Shown: positions 57,782 to 64,000 of the stretch, piece by piece
Position numbering within the stretch: position 1 is the first letter of the stretch
How the letters are laid out: every line of letters starts with the position of its first letter
NCBI GenBank assembly: GCA_019422065.1
Contig: JAHZEA010000002.1
Location: 12,086 to 76,085 of the forward strand
DNA from: Lachnospiraceae bacterium
GTDB lineage: Bacteria; Bacillota; Clostridia; Lachnospirales; Anaerotignaceae
DNA length: 64,000 nt
Direction: 5' to 3'
Translations under genes and position numbers: made by a program
Notes under the pieces: generated by a model
Told to the model about the DNA's origin: nothing
The model's input: only the letters and a program-made list of their open reading frames with translations
Databases searched by the model: none

Positions 57782-59107
57782 TTACTGCCTTACATAAAGT
57801 GTGCAGCTTTCGCTGTCTGCCAGTATGTAATCGTCCTTTCCGTCGTTATTAAAATCCCCGGCGTATATTCTTTGGCTGTATAAAATATCGTCGTTTCTTG
57901 AAATAAGCCCGTCTTTGCCAATAACATAACGTATAACAGTGCCTGTATTGTCGCATATATAAATTTCATCAGTACCGTCATTGTTTAAATCAGCCGTATA
58001 AATATATCCATAATAGCATTCGGAAGAAACATTTGTGCGCCAAATGCAGTCCAAACCGCTTTGGGTCTGTTTATAAATATATAAATCCTTTTCGTCGGTT
58101 ATTATATACTCATTTACCGAATCCCCGTCTATATCAGCCTGTTTAAAATCAGTTGCCTGAACATTTATATAATAGCTGTGCTCTTTAACGTACTGGCCGC
58201 CTTCTGATTTATAAAATTCCGTATTTTTATCGTTTATAATAACTAAGCCATTGTTTGCTGATGCAACAGCTGAATAACTACCTGAAGCAAGCTCAATTTC
58301 AGTGCTTTCCTTGCTGAAATTGCTGTTAAAGAACAATACTTTTTCGGAATATATCCTTTCGTTTTCTGCCCCTTCATAGCTTTCCGCTACACTGCCAACA
58401 ATAACAGCCACACTGCCGTCATTTAAAAATGTAGCACTAATAGGCTTTTTATATCCCAGCTGTGAATAGCTTATTGTTCTGTATCTTCTTAGTGTTCCGG
58501 CTGAATATCTGTAAATATTAATACTGCTTTCTGTCAGTTCAAGCAGGTAACTGCCGCCTTCATACTTATATAAAGACTCAAAACCTTCTGAAAGTATGCT
58601 GAGTTTTTTTGTGGTATAACTGCCGCTATAAGGCGACTCACTTTCGGTTTTTGTAATGCCTGCCGAAGGTGTAAACACATTTCGTATATTAAGGGCAACA
58701 ACTTTCTGCGGATTAACATCCGGTGAATAGTAAAGCCCCACAATATCGTTTTTAATAAAATAGAAATAAACAATTCCGGCCTTTTGCGAATTAATATGAT
58801 ATAAATTAGCAGTATAGCAAACAGCATCCCTGCCGGCATACCTTGTCATATCATAACCGCTTTGAGCACTTGCCTCAAAAATATCGGCATTTGCCTCAGT
58901 ATTTTCAGGTACTTTGGACTCACTGTAAGCAAGGCTTGTCCCATCGTAGTGCCAATAAAAGCTGTTTAGTTTTTCTTCTATTATCTCAGCATAGTTTGCC
59001 TGCTGTTCTTTAGAGAGAGAAAATATATATTCCTCTTGCTCTGCTTTGCCGCAGCCGCTCAACATAATTGACACGGCGCAGGCCGCGCAAATAATTTTTT
59101 TTATCAT
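57782..59107 (-). CDS. FG-GAP/VCBS-repeat lipoprotein
   Basis: A 441-residue secreted lipoprotein (start ATG 59107, GGGG seven bases upstream). The lipobox is IMLSGC at about residue 19. The C-terminal third has three calcium-binding-like FG-GAP loops: DIDGDSVNEYIITD, DLNNDGTDEIYICD and DFNNDGKDDYILAD. The middle is beta-rich and suggests a beta-propeller. Function unknown; it may bind ligands at the cell surface. It precedes tadA with one base between, an odd pairing with a cytosolic tRNA enzyme. Confidence 0.78.
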   Translation of the reverse strand: MIKKIICAACAVSIMLSGCGKAEQEEYIFSLSKEQQANYAEIIEEKLNSFYWHYDGTSLAYSESKVPENTEANADIFEASAQSGYDMTRYAGRDAVCYTANLYHINSQKAGIVYFYFIKNDIVGLYYSPDVNPQKVVALNIRNVFTPSAGITKTESESPYSGSYTTKKLSILSEGFESLYKYEGGSYLLELTESSINIYRYSAGTLRRYRTISYSQLGYKKPISATFLNDGSVAVIVGSVAESYEGAENERIYSEKVLFFNSNFSKESTEIELASGSYSAVASANNGLVIINDKNTEFYKSEGGQYVKEHSYYINVQATDFKQADIDGDSVNEYIITDEKDLYIYKQTQSGLDCIWRTNVSSECYYGYIYTADLNNDGTDEIYICDNTGTVIRYVIGKDGLISRNDDILYSQRIYAGDFNNDGKDDYILADSESCTLYVRQ

Positions 59108-59169
59108 ACGCAAACCCCATATTTAAGCACTTTTTATTTATTTTGTATTAAGTAAGTATTAACAAATTA

Positions 59170-59198
59170 ATTATATACCACCATATACCATTTTTCAA
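59170..59198 (-). promoter_or_regulatory. Sigma-A promoter of the lipoprotein-tadA unit
   Basis: Minus strand TTGAAA (59198-59193), 17-base spacer, TATAAT (59175-59170), within a GGTATATGGTGGTATATAAT direct repeat. Confidence 0.6.
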
Positions 59199-59220
59199 AT
59201 CAAATTAAGTTAAAACAACA

Positions 59221-59274
59221 CAAAAGGCTCTTGTTTTTAACACAGTTTCACCTTTTGCAAAAACAGAGCCTTTT
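59221..59274 (-). terminator. Terminator of queF
   Basis: Long imperfect stem starting AAAAGGCTCTGTTTTTG and closed by AGAGCCTTTT, then TTGTTTT on the minus strand. Confidence 0.7.
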
Positions 59275-59771
59275 TATCTGTTATCTACCTTTTCCGGGTT
59301 CATGTCATGCTTAGAGAGCCTTTCCCAAGCCAAATCTTCCCACTTTGTGCCTTTCATACCATAATTGCAGTACGGGTCAATTGATATGCCGCCTCTTGGT
59401 GTAAACTTGCCCCAAACCTCTATATATTTCGGGTCCATAAGCTTTATTAAGTCTTTCATAATTATATTAACGCAGTCCTCATGGAAATCTCCGTGATTTC
59501 TGAAGCTGAAAAGATACAGTTTAAGTGACTTGCTTTCAACCATTTTAACATTTGGCACATAAGAAATATAAATTGTGGCAAAATCCGGCTGGCCTGTAAT
59601 AGGACAAAGACTTGTAAATTCCGGACAGTTAAACTTAACAAAATAGTCGTTATCCTGATGTTTATTTATAAATGTTTCAAGAACCTCCGGTGCATAATCG
59701 TCTTTATACACGTTGTTTTTATTGCCTAAAAGGGTAATTCCCTCTGTTTCCTCTTTGCTTCTTCCGGCCAT
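59274..59771 (-). CDS. queF: NADPH-dependent 7-cyano-7-deazaguanine reductase QueF
   Basis: A 165-residue T-fold enzyme reducing preQ0 to preQ1 for queuosine tRNA modification. The QueF signature FTSLCPITGQPDFATI contains catalytic Cys56 and Asp63, and ESKSLKLYLFSFRNHGDFHE gives the substrate and NADPH residues. The short unimodular form fits. GGAGG fixes the start at 59771. No preQ1 riboswitch or queCDE genes are nearby. Confidence 0.96.
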   Translation of the reverse strand: MAGRSKEETEGITLLGNKNNVYKDDYAPEVLETFINKHQDNDYFVKFNCPEFTSLCPITGQPDFATIYISYVPNVKMVESKSLKLYLFSFRNHGDFHEDCVNIIMKDLIKLMDPKYIEVWGKFTPRGGISIDPYCNYGMKGTKWEDLAWERLSKHDMNPEKVDNR

Positions 59772-59799
59772 TTTAAAAACCTCCAATTATTTTTTCATT

Positions 59800-59828
59800 A
59801 GTATAATATACATCTTATTAAAAAACAA
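59800..59828 (-). promoter_or_regulatory. Sigma-A promoter of queF
   Basis: Minus strand TTGTTT (59828-59823), 17-base spacer, TATACT (59805-59800). Confidence 0.6.
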
Positions 59829-59834
59829 GTTTAT

Positions 59835-60359
59835 CTACATTATACTTGCTAAAAATGCACTTGCCAAAGCCCCGCACAATATTGAAAAAACACAGCACCT
59901 TAAAGTATACAGTGTATTTTTTACATTAACGGAATTAAAATAAACACTCATTGTGTAAAACACCGTTTCGGTACATGCCAGCATTATGGCACCTGTGCGG
60001 CCAATGTAAGAATCCGGGCCAAAAGACGAGAAAATTTCAGTTATAAGTCCTGTTGCTGCTGATGATGAGAACATTTTAACCACCAAAAGCGGCACCAATT
60101 CCGGCGGAAAACCGAAAAGAGACACAACTGGGCTTATTATTTTTTCTATTACTGCCGAAAGGTCTGACTTAACAAATACAGACGAAGCACACATTAAAGC
60201 CGTAAGTGTAGGCAGTATGTTAAAAACCGTTATAAGTCCCTTTTTTGCGCCCTCAGTAAATGAATCCATTAAAGATACTTTTTTAATAAGGCCGTAGGCT
60301 ATTACAATCATAACAACAACGGGCATAAGGCCTGATGAAATGGAGTCTATTATATTCAT
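59835..60359 (-). CDS. spmB: Spore maturation protein B
   Basis: A 174-residue membrane protein with a Gate/nucleoside-recognition-type domain. PVVVMIVIAYGLIKKVSLMDSFTEGAKKGL, LMCASSVFVKSDLS and the conserved PLLVVKMFSSSAATGLI and GRTGAIMLACTETVFYTMSVYF blocks match SpmB. With SpmA it is needed for spore core dehydration in Bacillus. It overlaps spmA by four bases. Confidence 0.93.
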   Translation of the reverse strand: MNIIDSISSGLMPVVVMIVIAYGLIKKVSLMDSFTEGAKKGLITVFNILPTLTALMCASSVFVKSDLSAVIEKIISPVVSLFGFPPELVPLLVVKMFSSSAATGLITEIFSSFGPDSYIGRTGAIMLACTETVFYTMSVYFNSVNVKNTLYTLRCCVFSILCGALASAFLASIM

Positions 60360-60937
60360 TTAAAATATCTCCTTTCGCATATTTTAACAGCGGCTACAGC
60401 AGCAAAAGTTGATATTGAAGTGGCTACAATGCTGGGGAATACTATATCAAAAGGCGCCGCACTTAAATATTTCTGCCGCATAATAATAATATTTATAGGC
60501 AGCAGCTGAACCGATGATACATTAACAGCTATAAGCATACACATAGCGCGGCTTGCGGTATTTGTTACGTTATGTATCTTTTTCAGCTCATTCATAGCCA
60601 TTAGCCCGGCAGGTGTTGCGGCCCAGCCAAGACCCATAAAATTAGCCGCCATATTAACGCATATATACTTAAAAGCGGCACTTTCCGGCGGCACATCCGG
60701 GAACAGGAACCGCATTACAGGCCGTATTTTGCGTGAAAGATTATCTATAAGCCCGCTTTCCTGAGCTATATTCATAATACCGCTCCAAAAAGACATAGTC
60801 CCTGCCATAAATATGCACAGTTCCACAGCAGAAGCGGCGCCGTCTGTTATGGCCCCTGCCGCCTCCTGAGGTCCATGTGTAATAAAACAAGTTACTGTTC
60901 CGGCTATTATGGCAAAGCTCCATATAAAATCAAGCAT
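60356..60937 (-). CDS. spmA: Spore maturation protein A
   Basis: A 193-residue membrane protein, partner of SpmB. Landmarks are the FMAGTMSFWSGIMNIAQESGL block, LFPDVPPESAAFKYICVNMAANFMGLGWAATPAGL and the terminal basic KICERRYFK. Length and order spmA-spmB match other endospore formers. I could not define its promoter; a forespore or mother-cell sigma factor would be expected. Confidence 0.93.
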   Translation of the reverse strand: MLDFIWSFAIIAGTVTCFITHGPQEAAGAITDGAASAVELCIFMAGTMSFWSGIMNIAQESGLIDNLSRKIRPVMRFLFPDVPPESAAFKYICVNMAANFMGLGWAATPAGLMAMNELKKIHNVTNTASRAMCMLIAVNVSSVQLLPINIIIMRQKYLSAAPFDIVFPSIVATSISTFAAVAAVKICERRYFK

Positions 60938-61033
60938 ATAATCACCACTAAGCTTTTATTGTATAAATAAAATATACTGCCCCTTGTGTCTGTCCTATTA
61001 CTTTTTTGCATGATGTGCAGAATCAAAAGTTAT

Positions 61034-61062
61034 TTGTGCTCATCTAAAAATAGTGCTATATT
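61034..61062 (+). promoter_or_regulatory. Sigma-A promoter of the MATE gene
   Basis: TTGTGC (61034-61039), 17-base spacer, TATATT (61057-61062). Confidence 0.55.
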
Positions 61063-61104
61063 TAATTCATGGTATTAAAAAAATTTAATGTGTAAGTGAT
61101 GCTT

Positions 61105-62496
61105 ATGGAAGACAATACAATACTTAATTACGGAAAAAGTCCGGCTCATACAGTTTTTAAACTTTCATGGCCGGCCATAGCGGAGCAGTTTCTTATATGC
61201 CTTGTATCCCTTGCAGATATGGCCATGGTAGGCTCAATAGGCGCTTACGCCACGGCTGCTGTTGCCATTACGGCTTCTACAATATGGTTTATAAACGGAT
61301 ATAATACGGCTTTATGCGCCTCGTTTATGTTTATAGTGGCGCATAACATAGGCAAAAACAGAATTAATGTAGTGCATAAGGCTGTTCGACAGGCTATAAC
61401 ACTTTCAATACTTTCGGGTATAGTTATTTCTGTTATATCCGTTGCTATATCCGGCAGGCTCCCCCTCTGGCTTGGAGCCGAAGAAGATGTTTATAAGCCG
61501 GCTGCAGATTACTTTATGATAATAGGCACAAGCCTTGGAGCTGTAACTGTTTCAACTGTAATTTCCGGCGTTATGCGTGCCGCAGGCAACACAAAGCTTC
61601 CGCTTTTTGCCAACATAGGGGCTAATTTGCTAAACATAGTTGGAAACTACATATTAATATATCCTACAAGAGATATAAGTATTTTTGGAAATTCAATTAA
61701 AATGTACGGCGCAGGCTTAGGCGTTTGCGGCGCTGCCATATCCACAGCGGCCTCACATTTTGTTTTAGCCGTATTTCTTTTGGTTATGCTCTACAAAAAG
61801 CCTACACCTGTTAAAATAAAAATACGCGGGGACTACAGGCTTACAAAGCGTATTTTTAAGGATGTATTCCGTATAGGCATACCTGTTTGTATAGAACGCT
61901 GTTCTTTAAGCTTTGGGCATATTATATTAACAGCCATGATTTCCGGCCTTGGCACAATAGCCCTTGCGGCGCACTACCTTACAGACCAAGCAGAAGGCAT
62001 ATTTTATCTGCCGTCTTACGGTTTGGCTGACTCGGCAACAGCTCTTGTAGGCCAGTCTTTAGGTGCCGAAAGAGAAGACTTAGCAGACAAATTTGTATCT
62101 CTTGTGTGTATAATAAACATAATAGCCATAGCCATTATGTGCGTGCCTGTTTTTATATTCTCCAAAGAAGTTATAAGCCTTTTTACAAACGATGTTGATG
62201 TTATAAAACAAGGAACAGTAACACTGCGTTTAGCTGCCGCTTTTGAGGTATTTTTCAGTCTTTACATAGTAATAAGCGGTATATGCCGCGGTGCCGGAGA
62301 TGTTAAAATTCCGCTTATAGCCGGCTTTGTCGGTATGTGGTTTATACGTCTTGGAGCATGCTATTTACTTGCTTATAAATTTAATATGGGTGTAACGGGA
62401 ATTTGGCTTGGAATAGGAATAGACACAGTATTCCGCGGGCTTATATGTATATTCAGGGTTAAAAGCGGAAAATGGAAATATGCATATAAACATTAG
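61105..62496 (+). CDS. MATE family efflux transporter
   Basis: A 463-residue membrane protein with 12 predicted segments in two similar halves. The first begins FKLSWPAIAEQFLICLVSLADMAMVG, the second FKDVFRIGIPVCIERCSLSFGHII, each the MATE half-repeat start. Exports cationic drugs or metabolites by Na+/H+ antiport. Three start codons occur (GTG 61096, ATG 61099, ATG 61105) behind a weak GTGA-type site; I take the last, with low certainty on the start only. Substrate unknown. Confidence 0.92.
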   Translation: MEDNTILNYGKSPAHTVFKLSWPAIAEQFLICLVSLADMAMVGSIGAYATAAVAITASTIWFINGYNTALCASFMFIVAHNIGKNRINVVHKAVRQAITLSILSGIVISVISVAISGRLPLWLGAEEDVYKPAADYFMIIGTSLGAVTVSTVISGVMRAAGNTKLPLFANIGANLLNIVGNYILIYPTRDISIFGNSIKMYGAGLGVCGAAISTAASHFVLAVFLLVMLYKKPTPVKIKIRGDYRLTKRIFKDVFRIGIPVCIERCSLSFGHIILTAMISGLGTIALAAHYLTDQAEGIFYLPSYGLADSATALVGQSLGAEREDLADKFVSLVCIINIIAIAIMCVPVFIFSKEVISLFTNDVDVIKQGTVTLRLAAAFEVFFSLYIVISGICRGAGDVKIPLIAGFVGMWFIRLGACYLLAYKFNMGVTGIWLGIGIDTVFRGLICIFRVKSGKWKYAYKH

Positions 62497-62507
62497 AAAT
62501 AAACAAA

Positions 62508-62546
62508 AAAACGGATTAAGACTTAAAATAAGTTTTAATCCGTTTT
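62508..62546. terminator. Bidirectional terminator between the MATE and transaldolase genes
   Basis: Perfect 12-bp stem AAAACGGATTAA / TTAATCCGTTTT, extendable inward. Confidence 0.8.
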
Positions 62547-62572
62547 GTATTATTTGAATTTAGTTATAAAAT

Positions 62573-63286
62573 TTATAAAATAGTAAAGCCAAGGCTCTTT
62601 ATATCATTTGCAAAAGCCATTACACCATTATGCGTAAGCTCTGTTAAATCCATTTTGTAGTCTTTAAATTTTGATATTACACCATCAGGAACAGTTATAA
62701 TATCACAGCCGCACTGCTGAGCTTCTATAATATTATAAAACTCACGGCAGCTTGCCCACAGAACTTTAATGTCTTTATTCTTTTGGGCGTAAAGGCAAGC
62801 TTCTTTAACCATAGGCTTAGGGTCAACGCCTACATCTGCCACACGACCGGCAAAAATTGAAATTATACATTTAACACCCGGACAAATAGCATCTATTACC
62901 TCTTTAGCTTGTGTGTCTGTCATAATAACTGTTGCATTTACCTGTATTTTTTTAGCTGTAAGGCGTTTAATAAGCTCTGTTGTTTTTTCGTACTTTGTAT
63001 TCATAAAAGGTATTTTAACATACACATTTTCACCTAAAGCACTTATTGCCTCTGCCTCTTTTTCCATTGTAGGCATATCATCGGCAAAAACCTCGAAAGA
63101 TACAGGCATATCAGGTATAGCCTTAACTACTTCTTTGGCAAAAGCCATATAATCAGTAACACCGGCTTTTTTCATAAGTGACGGATTAGTTGTAAAACCT
63201 GTTACAATTCCGCCTTTATAATAGTTAACCATTTTTTCTATATCTGCGCCGTCGGCATAAACTGCAATTTTTATATCGTTATTCAA
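62573..63286 (-). CDS. Transaldolase / fructose-6-phosphate aldolase family protein
   Basis: A 237-residue TIM-barrel class I aldolase of the TalC/FSA type. The Schiff-base lysine is Lys91 in NVYVKIPF; the TGFTTNPSLMKKAG, VNATVIMT, IISIFAGRVADVGVDP and KVLWASCREFYNI blocks are conserved. At about 237 residues it is slightly longer than TalC (about 215). It could act as transaldolase in the pentose phosphate pathway or as a sugar-phosphate aldolase. It is monocistronic. Confidence 0.88.
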   Translation of the reverse strand: MNNDIKIAVYADGADIEKMVNYYKGGIVTGFTTNPSLMKKAGVTDYMAFAKEVVKAIPDMPVSFEVFADDMPTMEKEAEAISALGENVYVKIPFMNTKYEKTTELIKRLTAKKIQVNATVIMTDTQAKEVIDAICPGVKCIISIFAGRVADVGVDPKPMVKEACLYAQKNKDIKVLWASCREFYNIIEAQQCGCDIITVPDGVISKFKDYKMDLTELTHNGVMAFANDIKSLGFTIL

Positions 63287-63390
63287 GCATTACCACCCCG
63301 TTTAATGTTTTTTTGTATTGAATTTTACCACCTAAAATTAAATTTGTCATTAAATACTCTTAAAAACAATATAAAATTATTTTGGAAAAA

Positions 63391-63419
63391 ACAAACCGGC
63401 TCATAAAGAGCCGGCTTGT
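63391..63419 (-). terminator. Terminator of the endonuclease IV gene
   Basis: 12-bp stem ACAAGCCGGCTC / GAGCCGGTTTGT (one wobble); the minus strand continues TTTTTTCC. The stretch 63420-63556 between stem and stop codon holds nothing else. Confidence 0.75.
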
Positions 63420-63556
63420 TCTAAGAAAGGTAAGTTATAAGTTATGAAATTTTTTAAGGAGTAGATTTTATGTTCCTCTGAACAATTATTATTATGCCCT
63501 TAATTTGTGTCTTTCATATAAAGAAAATGTGAACATTATGTAAATCTTATATAATT

Positions 63557-64000
63557 TTATTCAAAAGATTTTAAGAGCTTAATTTCTTCGGCATAGCCTT
63601 CAAGCTCATTAGGCGTTTCAAGGCACATAGGCAGTGTGTTCAGCCTGCTGTTTTTAACTATATTTTTAAATGTTTCAATACCTATATTGCCTTGGCCTAT
63701 TTTCTGGTGTCTGTCTTTATGACTTCCCAAAGTATTCATACTGTCATTAACATGCAGTGCCTTTAAACGATTAAGGCCTATAACAGAATCAAACTCGTTT
63801 AAAACACCGTCTAAATCATTAACTATGTCATATCCGCCGTCGAAAACATGGCATGTATCCATGCAGACGCCTATTTTTATATTATTGTCAACCAAATCTA
63901 TTATTTTTTTCAGTTCTTCAAAATTTCTGCCAACTTCCGTGCCTTTACCGGCCATAGTTTCCAAAAGTATAGTTGATTTATGCTCCGGCTTTACAGAGCG
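63557..64000 (-). CDS. nfo: Deoxyribonuclease IV (endonuclease IV), C-terminal part (runs off window)
   Basis: 147 residues of a zinc-dependent AP endonuclease; the 5' end lies beyond the window. The first residues read RSVKPEHKSTILLETMAGKG, in frame with TEVGRNFEEL. Metal-ligand blocks are LLETMAGKGTEVG (Glu), GVCMDTCHVFDGGYD (Asp, His), LHVNDSMNTLGSHKDRHQKIGQG (Asp, His) and LPMCLETPNE (Glu). The frame is open to the window edge. It complements exonuclease III elsewhere in the window as a second AP endonuclease. Confidence 0.95.
   Translation of the reverse strand, partial: RSVKPEHKSTILLETMAGKGTEVGRNFEELKKIIDLVDNNIKIGVCMDTCHVFDGGYDIVNDLDGVLNEFDSVIGLNRLKALHVNDSMNTLGSHKDRHQKIGQGNIGIETFKNIVKNSRLNTLPMCLETPNELEGYAEEIKLLKSFE

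Noticed and set aside
59772..59834. preQ1 riboswitch upstream of queF
   Set aside because: The short leader lacks a preQ1-binding core; only a sigma-A promoter and ribosome site are visible.
63424..63500. Small gene with AAGGAG before ATG at about 63470
   Set aside because: The frame closes after three codons (ATG TTC CTC TGA), and the other short frame also stops at once; this is the 3' flank of nfo.
1..64000. CRISPR arrays, transposons, prophage, tRNA or rRNA genes
   Set aside because: Looked for direct-repeat arrays, terminal inverted repeats with transposase, integrases and tRNA cloverleaf sequences; none convincing was seen by eye.

Overview
The window is a gene-dense, AT-rich chromosomal segment of a spore-forming anaerobe of the class Clostridia. 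The gene set points to the Lachnospirales; an Anaerotignum/Tyzzerella-like or clostridial cluster XIV relative is my best guess, with low certainty. The evidence is pyruvate:ferredoxin oxidoreductase, a clostridial 2[4Fe-4S] ferredoxin, a butyryl-/4-hydroxybutyrate-type CoA-transferase, NADP-type glutamate dehydrogenase, sporulation genes (SipL-like, PdaA-like, SpmAB), a large Firmicutes-type SRP RNA, strong GGAGG ribosome-binding sites and sigma-A promoters of the TTGACA-17-TATAAT type. I saw no insertion sequences, prophage, integrase, CRISPR array or tRNA genes. Almost everything looks like core chromosome.

Layout. 1-5 kb: 5' half of nifJ, a metallophosphoesterase-DUF3842-mntP operon, and a class I aminotransferase. 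5-9.3 kb: a YtrA-type GntR/ABC exporter operon whose permease gene is split by a one-base frameshift, followed by an orphan winged-helix protein and a tiny membrane protein. 9.7-14.3 kb: a DEDDh exonuclease and the ribosomal block rpmG-secE-nusG-rplK-rplA and rplJ-rplL, with an L10 leader and two copies of an L1-binding-like leader. 14.3-22.3 kb: an XRE regulator divergent from a degenerate SLOG-like protein, a TSCPD protein, gamma carbonic anhydrase, znuACB zinc uptake, a GntP permease, trmL and a Fur-family regulator. 22.3-29.4 kb: CoA-transferase, exonuclease III, dCMP deaminase, an unusual MPN-like/TM/LysM protein, pgi, pdaA and ferredoxin. 29.5-40.6 kb: the operon pheA-(short gdpP)-rplI-dnaB, a CPBP protease, sipL, the threonine/lysine-branch operon pheB-hom-thrB-lysC, and an ArsC/Spx-like protein. 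41-51 kb: a TRAP transporter (dctP, dctQ, dctM), an unknown 515-residue gene paired with a CobD-like aminotransferase, gdhA, a TIGR01212 radical SAM protein and DUF4364. 51-57.8 kb: a DAP-decarboxylase-like enzyme, then the replication/repair/nucleotide cluster tadA-ffs-dnaX-ybaB-recR-thyA-folA. 57.8-64 kb: an FG-GAP lipoprotein, queF, spmAB, a MATE transporter, a transaldolase-family enzyme and the 3' part of endonuclease IV.

How it fits together. PFOR, ferredoxin and the CoA-transferase serve fermentative energy metabolism. Aspartokinase, homoserine dehydrogenase, homoserine kinase and prephenate dehydratase supply amino acids. Folate/thymidylate genes sit with replication and recombination genes. 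Translation genes carry autogenous RNA control elements. Many start codons were moved from the longest ORF to the codon behind a GGAGG site; this is stated per gene.

I did not find one clearly new system. The items most worth checking are: a possible tau/gamma-type slippage site in dnaX, an MPN-like domain with a lost catalytic motif fused to TM and LysM, a SLOG-like protein lacking its nucleotide-binding motifs beside an XRE regulator, the frameshifted permease, a GdpP-like phosphodiesterase without PAS and GGDEF domains, and a GTTAGAAA repeat that fills the recR-thyA gap.
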